From: DATAVB01 sp036267955
GTDB lineage: Bacteria > Actinomycetota > Actinomycetes > Mycobacteriales > QHCD01
DNA: 64,000 nt
NCBI GenBank assembly: GCA_036267955.1
Contig: DATAVB010000116.1
Location: 27,368-91,367 of the forward strand
Direction: 5' to 3'
Shown: positions 17,768 through 26,131 of the stretch, in pieces
How the letters are laid out: the number at the start of each line of letters is the position of its first letter
How positions within the stretch are numbered: position 1 is the stretch's first letter
Program-made: the position numbers and the translations under genes
Notes under the pieces: generated by a model
What the model was told of the DNA's origin: nothing
The model's input: the letters and a program-made list of their open reading frames with translations, nothing else
Databases searched by the model: none

Positions 17768-18550
17768 TCAGCGGAGTTGGTAGAAGGCGATCGCGGCCGC
17801 GGTCGCGACGTTGAGCGAGTCGACGCCGGCCGGCATCGGAATCCGTACCCGTACGTCCGCCCCGGCCAACGCCGTCGCCGACAGCCCGGGCCCCTCGGCG
17901 CCCACCAGCAGCGCGACCCGGCCGGTCGTGTCGAGCTCGTCTAACGGCACCGACGGCTCCTGCGGCGTCAACGCGGCAACCCGGAAACCCGCCGTCTGCA
18001 AGGCATCCAGGGCATCCCGCAGCGGAATCTCCGGAATGAACGGCACCCGCAGCACGTGCCCCATCGACACCCGGACGCTACGTCGGTAGAGCGGGTCGGC
18101 GCAGCGTTCGGTCAGCAGCACGCCGTCAATCCCCAATGCGGCGGCGTTACGGAACAGCGCGCCCAGGTTCTCGTGGTCGTTGACCCCCTCCAGAACCACC
18201 AGCCGGCGAGATCGACCGAGAAACTCGGCCAGGTCTGGCACCGGCGCCCGGTCCGCGGTCGCCAGCACTCCCCGGTTCAGGTGAAAGCCCACCACGGTGT
18301 CCATTGTGGACGACGACACGACGTATGCCGGCACTCCCGGCGGGAGCTCGGCCCGCAACGCCGACACCTTGGCCGCGACTCCCATCAGGGCACGGATCGG
18401 GTACGGCGAGTCGAGCAGCCGCTGCACCACCGGCAGGCCCTCGGCCACCACCAGCCCGCGGCCGCCGGGCCGGTCCGGCCGCCGGTCGGCCAGGGTGAGA
18501 TCGCGGAAGTCGTCCAATCGCGGGTCGCCGGGATCGTCGATAGTCGTCAT
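17768..18550 (-). CDS. TrmH-family (SpoU) RNA 2'-O-methyltransferase
   Basis: A 260-residue SAM-dependent RNA ribose methyltransferase. Seen: an N-terminal substrate-binding domain, then the three SPOUT motifs: VNDHENLGALFRNAAALG (motif 1), VALLVGAEGPGLS (motif 2) and IPMPAGVDSLNVATAAAI (motif 3), which form the knotted SAM site. ATG at 18550 has AGGGCGG upstream; the frame stays open to 18604. Target RNA unknown; rRNA or tRNA. The codons at 18300-18310 contain the TCCAC(A/T)xTGGA-type palindrome. A SpoU methylase in this chromosomal neighbourhood is also known from M. tuberculosis (Rv0881, recalled). Confidence 0.92.
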   Translation of the reverse strand: MTTIDDPGDPRLDDFRDLTLADRRPDRPGGRGLVVAEGLPVVQRLLDSPYPIRALMGVAAKVSALRAELPPGVPAYVVSSSTMDTVVGFHLNRGVLATADRAPVPDLAEFLGRSRRLVVLEGVNDHENLGALFRNAAALGIDGVLLTERCADPLYRRSVRVSMGHVLRVPFIPEIPLRDALDALQTAGFRVAALTPQEPSVPLDELDTTGRVALLVGAEGPGLSATALAGADVRVRIPMPAGVDSLNVATAAAIAFYQLR

Positions 18551-18614
18551 CTGCCGCCCTGATCGAAGCCCTGATTCGGAGCACTGGTTCGGAGCACTGA
18601 TCAAAACACGGCCG

Positions 18615-20246
18615 CTAATCGGCCCGCAGTGTGGTCACGTCGATCTCGCCGGTGACCGCGACATTGTCGGCCAGCCGGCGGTCGTGGGTCACCAGCAGCA
18701 AGGTGCCGTCGTACGAAGCAAGAGCGCCTTCCAGCTGCTCGATCGCCGGCAGGTCGAGATGGTTGGTCGGCTCATCGAGGATCAGGCAGGTCGACCCACG
18801 GGCCTGGAACAGCGCCAGCCCGGCCCGGGTCCGCTCCCCCGGCGACAGCGAGTCCGCCGACCGCAGCACCACGTCCGCGCCGATCCGGAACTTCGCCAGC
18901 AACGTACGACTGTCCTCAATGGACAATCCGGACTGGCCGCGGAAGACGTCCAGCAACGAATCCCAGCCGCGCAGCGCGATCCGGGTCTGGTCCATTTCGC
19001 CGACCACGACGCCAGGGCCCACGTACGAACTGCCGGACACCAGCGGCAGCCGGCCCAGCAGCGCCTCAATCAGCGTCGACTTCCCGCTGCCGTTGGGGCC
19101 GCTGATCCGCAGCCGCTCGCCGGCCGTCACGGTCAGGTCGATGGGGCCGAGCCGCACCTCACCGCGGGCCACAACCGCCGCACGTAAGGAGAAGGCGACC
19201 TCGCTGCCCCGGCCCGCCGAGGCGAGCGTGAGCCGCAACTCCCAGGGATCGCGCGGCTCCTCGACCGCCTCCAGCCGGTCTATTGCCCGTTCAGTGGTCG
19301 CGGCCCGTGCCGCGGTCCGCTGCGACCGCTGCACCTCGCGGTAGCGGATGTGCTTGTCCTGCTCGCGGTTGGGATTGGCTGCCCGCTTGGCGCCGGACCG
19401 GGCCCATTCCCGTTGCCGGCGGGCGCGTTCGGCCAGCTCGTCCTTCTTTTCGGCGTACGCCTGGTAGTCCTGCTCGGCGCGGGCCCGCGCCGCCGCACGC
19501 TCGTCGAGATAGGCCTGCCAACCGCCGGCGTACTCCCGGGTCGTGTGGCTGAACTCGTCGATCTCCAGTATCCGGTCGAGGGTCCGCGCGCAGAACTCCC
19601 GGTCGTGTGACACCAGCGCGATCCCGCCCGGGAAACCGCCGACCAGTTCCTCCAGCGACGCGAGCCCGGCCAGGTCGAGGTCGTTGGTCGGCTCGTCCAG
19701 CAGTAGTACGTCGGACCGGACGAGCAGCGCGGTCGCCAGCCGCAGCCGGGCCGATTCGCCGCCGGAGAGCCGATCGGCGCCGCCGTCGAGCACGTCGGCC
19801 GCGAGTCCGAGACTTGCGCACACCGCCTCCGCCCGTTCCGGCAGATCGGCCCCGCCCAGCGCGAGCCAGGCCTCCAACGCCTCGGCGTACTCGTCGTCGG
19901 CGCCGCGACGGGCCTCGGTCAGCGCCTCGGTCGCGGTCTGCATCCGCTGATCGGCGGCGGCGACGCCGGTCCGGCGGGACAGGTAGTCGACGAGCCGTTC
20001 GCCGGGTACCGCGTCGGGTTCCTGCGGGACATGGACGACGGTGAGCGACTCCGGATGCCGGTGCACGGCGCCGGAATCGGGCGTCAATTCGCCGGCCAAC
20101 GCGCGCAACAGGGTCGTCTTGCCGACCCCGTTGGGACCGACGATTCCGACCCGGTCGCCGGGCCCGACGGTGAGGTCGATTCCGTCGAGAACGACGACGG
20201 CCCCGCGGGACAGGGTCACCCGGTGGGCGCGCAACGATCCGGACAC
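18615..20246 (-). CDS. ABC-F family ATPase
   Basis: A 543-residue soluble protein with two ABC ATPase domains and no membrane segment, as in ABC-F ribosome-associated factors (translation factors or antibiotic resistance by ribosome protection). Seen: first Walker A GPNGVGKT at 37-44, signature LSGGESARLRLA, DEPTNDLD; an interdomain linker rich in Arg/Lys/Glu (EKKDELAERARRQREWA); second Walker A GPNGSGKS at about 383-390, signature LSPGERTRAG, DEPTNHLD. GTG at 20246 starts at the first strand of domain 1; no clear ribosome site. The divergent FtsX-type exporter shares the 134-base intergenic region, so a joint antibiotic response is possible but unproven. Confidence 0.9.
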   Translation of the reverse strand: MSGSLRAHRVTLSRGAVVVLDGIDLTVGPGDRVGIVGPNGVGKTTLLRALAGELTPDSGAVHRHPESLTVVHVPQEPDAVPGERLVDYLSRRTGVAAADQRMQTATEALTEARRGADDEYAEALEAWLALGGADLPERAEAVCASLGLAADVLDGGADRLSGGESARLRLATALLVRSDVLLLDEPTNDLDLAGLASLEELVGGFPGGIALVSHDREFCARTLDRILEIDEFSHTTREYAGGWQAYLDERAAARARAEQDYQAYAEKKDELAERARRQREWARSGAKRAANPNREQDKHIRYREVQRSQRTAARAATTERAIDRLEAVEEPRDPWELRLTLASAGRGSEVAFSLRAAVVARGEVRLGPIDLTVTAGERLRISGPNGSGKSTLIEALLGRLPLVSGSSYVGPGVVVGEMDQTRIALRGWDSLLDVFRGQSGLSIEDSRTLLAKFRIGADVVLRSADSLSPGERTRAGLALFQARGSTCLILDEPTNHLDLPAIEQLEGALASYDGTLLLVTHDRRLADNVAVTGEIDVTTLRAD

Positions 20247-20380
20247 GGGTCCAGTCTGCCCGGGGCCGGCGGATCTGAGCCACCTCTTTATCCGGCAAAC
20301 CACCTGCGGCGGGGTCCTTTCGTTGCATAAACTCCGGCCGAATCGGGCTGGCCCGATGGCCGAAAGGGGTGCACCGCCTG

Positions 20381-23119
20381 ATGGTGTTACCGACGAGCCT
20401 GACGGCCGAACGCCGCCCGCTCGGCCAGCCCACTCCGGTCGCGCGGCATCAGCACTCGGGCGACGGCAAGGGCCCGCCGCGCCGGGCATCCGGCGGCGGG
20501 ACGATTCTGTTGCCGCCGTGGGCCCGCGCCCCGTGGTTGGGTTTCCGCCAACCCGCCGTGCTACTGGCCGTCATCGGCGCCGCCGCGATCCTCGCCTGCG
20601 CCGGATCCTCCGCGGCCCTGTTCCTCTCCTCGTCCACGTCGAAGGCGCTGCAGAAATTCATCGCCGCACAGTGCGCGGACCAGCCGTTGCCGAGCCTGTC
20701 TGTCACCTCGCCCGGGCGCTCCGGGGAGCCGGGGCCGTACAACGCCGCCCAGTACGCCCGGGTCGATCGCGCCGCCGACGACGCGCTCCGGGCCGCCGGC
20801 CTACCCAAACCCGAGCGCCGGCTCATCGCGACCGCTCAGCCGCAGGGCGGGACCCCGACCACCACCTCGGCGCCGCTGCAGCTGTACTTCGGGGACAACG
20901 CCCTCAACTCGGTCCAGAAGCTGAGTTCGGTGCGCGGCGCCGGAGTCTGGATTTCCGACGATGCCGCCAGGTTGTGGAAGCTGAAACCGGGCGGGACCCT
21001 GTCGGTCGGGCCCGGAAACCAGGTCCGCGTCGTCGGTGTCTACCGCGACCTCAAGTCGCGACCGATCGGGACGTACTGGTGCTCGCAGAGCCAGCTCTAT
21101 CAGAACGCCGGCATCGGCGCGGACAGCAGAATGAAGTTGCTGATCTTCACCGCCCCGAGCCAGTTTCTCGCTGTCGAGCACCGCATATCGGACAACCCGA
21201 CCTTCCAGTGGCTGGTGCCGGCCGCCGACCCGCACACGACGGTCAGCAAGACACAACAGCTCGTCGCGGAACAGAACGCGGCCCAGGCAGGGCTGGCCCG
21301 GACCGTCCGAGCCGTCGGCGTACCCGACACCCGCACCAGCGGCGGATCGCAACTGTCCGAGCTGCTGCACCGCACCCACCTGATCCGGCAGGGCCTGACC
21401 GGCCCGGTGGTGCCGATCGCGATCGGCGGAAGCATCCTGGCGCTGCTGCTGATCGGCGCAGCCGGTAGTTACTGGGCCGACCGTCGGTCCCGCGAGGTCC
21501 GGCTGCTCTCCTCCCGCGGCGTCGGACCCGGTGCCCTGGCCGGCAAGGCCGCGCTGGAATTGGCGGCGCCGGCGGTGATCGGCACGGTGCTCGGTTGGGG
21601 CCTCGCGGTACAGCTGATCAAACGGATCGGTCCGAGCGCCGATCTCGACCACCGGGCGCCGATCACCGCCGGCTACACCGCACTGATCGGATTCTGCTGC
21701 GGTCTGGCGCTACTGGCGGTGGTCGCCGGGCTGCGCGCCCGCAACGCCACCGAACGACCGATCGGCCACCGGCGCGGCTGGGTGGCTATCGTGCCGTGGG
21801 AGTTGTTGCTGCTCGCTGCGGCCGGTGTCCTGTTCCTCAGGCTGCGGGGGGAAGCGGCCGTCACCGAGGTGGACGACGTCGCCCAGGTCAACCTGCTGCT
21901 GGTCGCCTTTCCGCTGTTGTTGCTCGCCGGCGGCGCCGCCCTGGTCGTACGACTCATCGCCTTCGCGCTGCCCGCGGTACGGCGGTGGAGCAGCCGGTGG
22001 CCGGTCGCCGGCTACTTCGCGATCCGACGGATCACCGGCGCTCCGATCGTCTCGGTGGTCCTGCTCGCGGCGGCCAGCCTACCCATCGCCGTACTCAGCT
22101 ATTCCGGCGCAATCACCGCGACCTCGCAGCAGACAATCGCCAGTAAGTCGTTGATCTACGCCGGCAGCGAGGTCGCACTGTCCTCAGTGGACACACTGCA
22201 TCGGACACCCGCCACCGACCGGGTCGGCACCATCGTGAACCGCTACAGCAACGTCTCCCTCGGCAGCGACGACGCCGAGGTCATCGCGATCGACCCGGCC
22301 ACCTTCGCGCGATCGGCCTACTGGGACAGTCGATTCTCCGCAGAGTCGCTGAATACCATGATGAAATCCCTGTCCCAGCGGCGGTCCGACGGCCGGCTGC
22401 CGGCGATCGTCGTCCGCTACACCAATGAGCGCTCGACCGATCTCCGGATGAACACCACTGGCAGGACGCTCGACATTCTGCCCACGCCGAAAGCATTTCC
22501 CGGTACGCGCGATCAGTATTCGGACCTCGTCGTGGTCGACGCCACCCGGCTCGGGCCGGTCGACCCCATGGTGCAGCACATCGACGAACTGTGGACCAGG
22601 GACAGCCAGTCGGCGGCCCGCGCGGCGTTGACTGCACAGGGTGCCCGGCCGCTCTTCGCCTACACGCCGTCATCGATCGGGCAGGGCAACTACCTCGCGG
22701 TCGGCTGGACCTTCGGCTATCTGGAGGCGCTCGCCGCGCTGGTCGGGCTGATCGCCATCGGTGGTCTGCTGCTGTATCTCGCCACCCGGCAACGATCCCG
22801 CACGGCGTCGTACGCGATGGCCCGCCGGATGGGACTGTCGGAACGGAGCCATTTCCGTTCCCTCCTGATCGAGTTGGGCCTGCTGCTCGCGGCGGCGTGG
22901 TTGGTCGGTGTCGCATTGGCGACGGCGGCGGTTTTCCTGGTGTATCACCGCATCGACCTCGATCCGACCCGGCGGCCCGGTCCGCTCCTCACCGTCCCGA
23001 CAAGCGCGCTGATCGGCTCGGCCATCGCGGTCGTCGTGGTGGCGGGGGTGGCCGCGATGTCGGCCCAACATTCGGCCAACCGGGCCGATATCGGCGAGGT
23101 GATGCGCCTTGATGCGTGA
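20381..23119 (+). CDS. FtsX-like (MacB-type) ABC transporter permease
   Basis: A 912-residue membrane protein with two FtsX-like permease modules. Seen: one helix at about 50-70, a large extracytoplasmic domain (about 75-345), three helices with the cytoplasmic stretch RRSREVRLLSSRGVGPGALAGKAALE, more helices, a second extracytoplasmic domain (about 580-790), and a closing three-helix block with QRSRTASYAMARRMGLSERSHFR. These elements define type VII ABC permeases (MacB/FtsX/LolCE), which couple ATP use to extracytoplasmic movements. ATG at 20381 is used; GTG at 20369 is an alternative. The end overlaps the first ATPase gene (ATGCGTGA). Substrate unknown: antimicrobial peptides, lipoproteins or lipids are handled by relatives. 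Confidence 0.88.
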   Translation: MVLPTSLTAERRPLGQPTPVARHQHSGDGKGPPRRASGGGTILLPPWARAPWLGFRQPAVLLAVIGAAAILACAGSSAALFLSSSTSKALQKFIAAQCADQPLPSLSVTSPGRSGEPGPYNAAQYARVDRAADDALRAAGLPKPERRLIATAQPQGGTPTTTSAPLQLYFGDNALNSVQKLSSVRGAGVWISDDAARLWKLKPGGTLSVGPGNQVRVVGVYRDLKSRPIGTYWCSQSQLYQNAGIGADSRMKLLIFTAPSQFLAVEHRISDNPTFQWLVPAADPHTTVSKTQQLVAEQNAAQAGLARTVRAVGVPDTRTSGGSQLSELLHRTHLIRQGLTGPVVPIAIGGSILALLLIGAAGSYWADRRSREVRLLSSRGVGPGALAGKAALELAAPAVIGTVLGWGLAVQLIKRIGPSADLDHRAPITAGYTALIGFCCGLALLAVVAGLRARNATERPIGHRRGWVAIVPWELLLLAAAGVLFLRLRGEAAVTEVDDVAQVNLLLVAFPLLLLAGGAALVVRLIAFALPAVRRWSSRWPVAGYFAIRRITGAPIVSVVLLAAASLPIAVLSYSGAITATSQQTIASKSLIYAGSEVALSSVDTLHRTPATDRVGTIVNRYSNVSLGSDDAEVIAIDPATFARSAYWDSRFSAESLNTMMKSLSQRRSDGRLPAIVVRYTNERSTDLRMNTTGRTLDILPTPKAFPGTRDQYSDLVVVDATRLGPVDPMVQHIDELWTRDSQSAARAALTAQGARPLFAYTPSSIGQGNYLAVGWTFGYLEALAALVGLIAIGGLLLYLATRQRSRTASYAMARRMGLSERSHFRSLLIELGLLLAAAWLVGVALATAAVFLVYHRIDLDPTRRPGPLLTVPTSALIGSAIAVVVVAGVAAMSAQHSANRADIGEVMRLDA

Positions 23120-23813
23120 CGCGACCGTTGCCGACCGGTCTATCGCCGTGGCCTGCCGCGGCATCGGCCGGATCTACCGCACCGCTGACGAGGAGGTGCA
23201 GGCCCTACGGGACGTCGACAAGGATTTCCCGGCCGGCCGGGTGACCGCGATCGTCGGTCCGTCCGGGTCCGGCAAGTCCTCGCTGCTGCGGATCCTGTCC
23301 TGTGTAGATCAGCCTGACACCGGCACCATCCACGTCGGACAGACGAATGTCGGCGAGCTGGGTCGGCGAGCCCGCCGGGCCGTCCGCCGGCTGGAGGTGG
23401 CATACATCTTCCAGGACCCGATCGACAATCTCGTCGAATACCTGACCTCGATCGAGCAACTGCAACTCGCCGGGCGACTGCGTGGGGTCCGGCCGGACAT
23501 CGCGGAATTGACCGCAGTGCTGGAGATCCTGCACCTGGACCACCGCGCGGACCATCGACCGGCGCAGCTGTCCGGCGGCGAGCAGCAACGGCTCGCGGTG
23601 GCCTGTGCCGTAGTCGGCCGGCCGGCGGTGGTGGTCGCCGACGAACCGACCGCGGAGCTGGACACCCGCTCCTCGGAGCGGGTGCTGGAGGCGTTTCGCG
23701 ACCTCTCCGCGGAAGGCGTGTGCTTCATCGTCTCCTCCCACGACCCGCAGGTCATGGCGGCGGCCGATCACCTGCTGCGCCTGGACCACGGAAGGGTGAC
23801 CGAAACATGGTGA
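23112..23813 (+). CDS. ABC ATPase of FtsX-type exporter, first
   Basis: A 233-residue LolD/MacB-like nucleotide-binding subunit. Seen: Walker A GPSGSGKSS, Q-loop AYIFQDP, signature LSGGEQQRLAVA, Walker B VVVADEPTAELD, H-loop SSHDPQV. ATG at 23112 overlaps the permease stop by eight bases and has GAGGTGA nine bases upstream. It belongs to a three-gene operon with one permease and two ATPases. Confidence 0.92.
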   Translation: MRDATVADRSIAVACRGIGRIYRTADEEVQALRDVDKDFPAGRVTAIVGPSGSGKSSLLRILSCVDQPDTGTIHVGQTNVGELGRRARRAVRRLEVAYIFQDPIDNLVEYLTSIEQLQLAGRLRGVRPDIAELTAVLEILHLDHRADHRPAQLSGGEQQRLAVACAVVGRPAVVVADEPTAELDTRSSERVLEAFRDLSAEGVCFIVSSHDPQVMAAADHLLRLDHGRVTETW

Positions 23814-24490
23814 CTGGCGCGCTGCTGACCCTGACCAACGGCGTCAAGACCTACCGGCGCGGCGCGGAGGCGGTCCACGCCCTGCGCGCGGTTTCGGTGG
23901 CGCTGCACCCCGGGGAGGTGGTCGGCCTCGCCGGGCCGTCCGGCTCGGGCAAGTCGACCCTGCTCAACACCCTCTGCGGCTGGGAAACGCCGGACGAGGG
24001 GACGCTGGATTTCGGCGGCGGGCTCACCGGCGCCGATCCGGCGGCCCTGGCCTGGTCCCGGCTCGCGCTCGTGCCGCAGACGCTCGGACTCCTGGAGGAT
24101 CTCAGCATCGAGGAAAACATCACCATGCCGGCCCGCATTGCCGGAAATATAGGCGAGAAACGCCGGCAGGCGCAGGAACTCATGGAGCTTTTCCGGATCG
24201 ACCAGCTGGCACGCCGGCGGCCGCATCAGGTGTCGCTCGGCGAACAGCAGCGCTGTTGTGTCGCGCGGGCGCTCGTCCTGTCTCCGGACATCGTCCTGGC
24301 CGACGAGCCGACCGCGCACCAGGACTCCGACTTCACCGACATCCTATTTGATAGAATGCGGCAACTTGCCCGCGCGGGTTCGACATTTCTCGTCGCGACA
24401 CATAATCCCGACACTTGGCACCATTGCGACCGCGTACTGTCCATGAGCGACGGTGAACTCCGCCCTGGAGCCCCAGAAGTAATTCGCTAA
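23807..24490 (+). CDS. ABC ATPase of FtsX-type exporter, second
   Basis: A 227-residue LolD/MacB-like nucleotide-binding subunit. Seen: Walker A GPSGSGKST, signature VSLGEQQRCCVARA (SLGEQ in place of SGGEQ), Walker B IVLADEPTAHQDSD and H-loop ATHNPDT. Overlaps the previous gene by seven bases (ATGGTGA); GGAAGGG precedes. With the first ATPase it could form a heterodimer under the single fused permease, since MacB-type permeases with two FtsX modules need two ATPases. The variant D-loop (HQDSD rather than ELDTR) suggests unequal ATP sites. The last 150 bases are noticeably richer in A/T. Confidence 0.92.
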   Translation: MVTGALLTLTNGVKTYRRGAEAVHALRAVSVALHPGEVVGLAGPSGSGKSTLLNTLCGWETPDEGTLDFGGGLTGADPAALAWSRLALVPQTLGLLEDLSIEENITMPARIAGNIGEKRRQAQELMELFRIDQLARRRPHQVSLGEQQRCCVARALVLSPDIVLADEPTAHQDSDFTDILFDRMRQLARAGSTFLVATHNPDTWHHCDRVLSMSDGELRPGAPEVIR

Positions 24491-24525
24491 TTGCATCGTC
24501 CGGGTCGTAATGAAAAGCTATACAC

Positions 24526-25485
24526 ATGGAATACACCCACCTGGGCCGTACCGGCCTCTCCGTCAGCCGCCTGTGCCTGGGCACGATGAACTTCGGCCCG
24601 CACACCTCCGAGGCGGACTCGCACGCGATCATGGATCGCGGCCACGATCTCGGCATCAACTTCTACGACACCGCCAACCGATACGGCGGCGGCGACACCG
24701 AGAAGATCATCGGCACCTGGTTCGCCCAGGGCGACGGCCGCCGCGAGCGGACCGTCCTGGCCACAAAACTTTTCGGTGCCACCGGTGACTGGCCGAACGA
24801 GGGCAGGCTGTCCGCGCTGAACATCCGGCGCGCCTGCGACGCCTCGCTGCAGCGCCTGCAGACCGACTACATCGACCTCTACCAGATGCACCACGTCGAC
24901 CGCGATACGCCGTGGGAAGAGATCTGGCAGGCGATGGAGATCCTGACCCAGCAGGGCAAGATCCTCTACGTCGGCTCGTCCAACTTCGCCGGCTGGCACA
25001 TCGCCAAGGCCAACGAGGCCGCCGCCAAGCGCAATTACCTCGGCCTGGTCAGCGAGCAGTCGATCTACAACCTCTTCACCCGCGAGGTCGAGCTCGAGGT
25101 GCTGCCCGCGGCCCTGGAGTACGGTCTGGGCGTCATTCCGTGGAGCCCACTGCACGGCGGGCTGCTCGGTGGCGTGCTGGCCAAGGAGAAGGAGGGCGTG
25201 CGCCGCCGCGAGGGTCGTTCGAAGGAGACCCTGAAGAAGAACCGCAAGAAGATCAAGGCGTACGAGGACCTCTGCGAGACCCTCGGCGAGCAGCCGGCCA
25301 ACGTCGCGCTGTCCTGGCTGCTGCACCAGCCGGCCGTCACCGCGCCGATCATCGGGCCGCGCACCATCGAGCAGCTCGACGGCGCCGAGCGCGCGGTGAA
25401 GCTCGCACTGGATGACGAGACGCTGGACGCGCTGGACGAGATCTTCCCGGGCTACAAGACCGCCCCGGAGCACTACGCCTGGTAG
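24526..25485 (+). CDS. aldo/keto reductase
   Basis: A 319-residue NADPH-dependent TIM-barrel oxidoreductase. Seen: EYTHLGRTGLSVSRLCLGTMNFG, DTANRYGGGDTEKIIG with catalytic Asp and Tyr, VLATKLFG with catalytic Lys, LYQMHHVDRDTPWEE with catalytic His, and cofactor-binding IIGPRTIEQLDGA near the C-terminus. It resembles the YajO/Kv-beta-like branch. Substrate unknown; small aldehydes or ketones are usual. A hairpin repeat (copy B) lies 34 bases downstream, before the convergent thpR. Confidence 0.94.
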   Translation: MEYTHLGRTGLSVSRLCLGTMNFGPHTSEADSHAIMDRGHDLGINFYDTANRYGGGDTEKIIGTWFAQGDGRRERTVLATKLFGATGDWPNEGRLSALNIRRACDASLQRLQTDYIDLYQMHHVDRDTPWEEIWQAMEILTQQGKILYVGSSNFAGWHIAKANEAAAKRNYLGLVSEQSIYNLFTREVELEVLPAALEYGLGVIPWSPLHGGLLGGVLAKEKEGVRRREGRSKETLKKNRKKIKAYEDLCETLGEQPANVALSWLLHQPAVTAPIIGPRTIEQLDGAERAVKLALDDETLDALDEIFPGYKTAPEHYAW

Positions 25486-25518
25486 CACTCCGCCTTTCCC
25501 GCCAACCGCCGCTTTTCC

Positions 25519-25567
25519 CGCCAATGTGGCGTTGGGGTGACTAGATTGCCCCAACGCCACATTGGCG
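25519..25567. repeat. GACTAGA-loop hairpin repeat, copy B
   Basis: A perfect 19-base inverted repeat: CGCCAATGTGGCGTTGGGG at 25519-25537 pairs with its complement at 25549-25567, leaving an 11-base loop TGACTAGATTG identical to that in copy A. It lies between the convergent aldo/keto reductase and thpR genes and could also terminate both. Confidence 0.9.
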
Positions 25568-25584
25568 CATAACGGGGCCGTGGA

Positions 25585-26127
25585 TCAATGCAGCGGCCAC
25601 TCCCGCAGCACCTCGTACCGCGGCTGCGGGCCGAGGTGGCTGCGGATCAGGGAAAATCGGGTTACCTCGAACTCCGGCCCCCGGTATTCGCGGAGCGCGG
25701 TCAGCACGCCCAACCCGGACGGATCACCGGGACGCCAGCGGCCCAGCGTGAGGTGCGGCCGGAATGGGCGTCGTTCCAGGGTGATCCGGGCCGCCCGTAC
25801 GGCAATCCGGATCCGTTTCGCCAGGCTCTCCAACGCGGCGATGTCACCGCTCAGCCCGGCCCACAGCACCCGTGGCTCGCCCCGCTCGGGGAAGGTGCCG
25901 GCGCCCTCGATCGCCAGCCGCAACGAAACCCCGGTTACCGTGTCGAGCCGGGCAGCGATTCTGTCCATTGTGGATTCTTCTATCTCGCCGAGAAAGGCGA
26001 GGGTGAGGTGCCAGCGTTCGGCCGGGGTCCATCTGGGTGCGCCGGGTAATCCGACGCACCCGTCGACCGCGCCGGCCAGGTGCCCGATCGCGTGTTCCGG
26101 TGGACTCACGGCAACGAAGACGCGCAC
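25585..26127 (-). CDS. thpR: RNA 2',3'-cyclic phosphodiesterase
   Basis: A 180-residue 2H-phosphoesterase that opens 2',3'-cyclic phosphate ends of RNA. Seen: the two HxT(S)x motifs of the superfamily, WHLTLAFLGEI at about 38-48 and RPHLTLGRW near 137, about 100 residues apart as expected, and the N-terminal VRVFVAVSPP. GTG at 26127 starts at this first strand. It begins five bases after the MFS stop, so it is the third gene of a marR-MFS-thpR operon. Codons at 25964-25974 carry a variant of the recurring STMD-coding palindrome. Confidence 0.92.
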   Translation of the reverse strand: MRVFVAVSPPEHAIGHLAGAVDGCVGLPGAPRWTPAERWHLTLAFLGEIEESTMDRIAARLDTVTGVSLRLAIEGAGTFPERGEPRVLWAGLSGDIAALESLAKRIRIAVRAARITLERRPFRPHLTLGRWRPGDPSGLGVLTALREYRGPEFEVTRFSLIRSHLGPQPRYEVLREWPLH

Positions 26128-26131
26128 CCGG

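Noticed and set aside
20247..20433. A leader peptide for the ABC-F gene starting at an ATG near 20328
   Set aside because: The frame has no early stop and runs out of frame far into the ABC-F gene, so it lacks the architecture of an attenuation leader.
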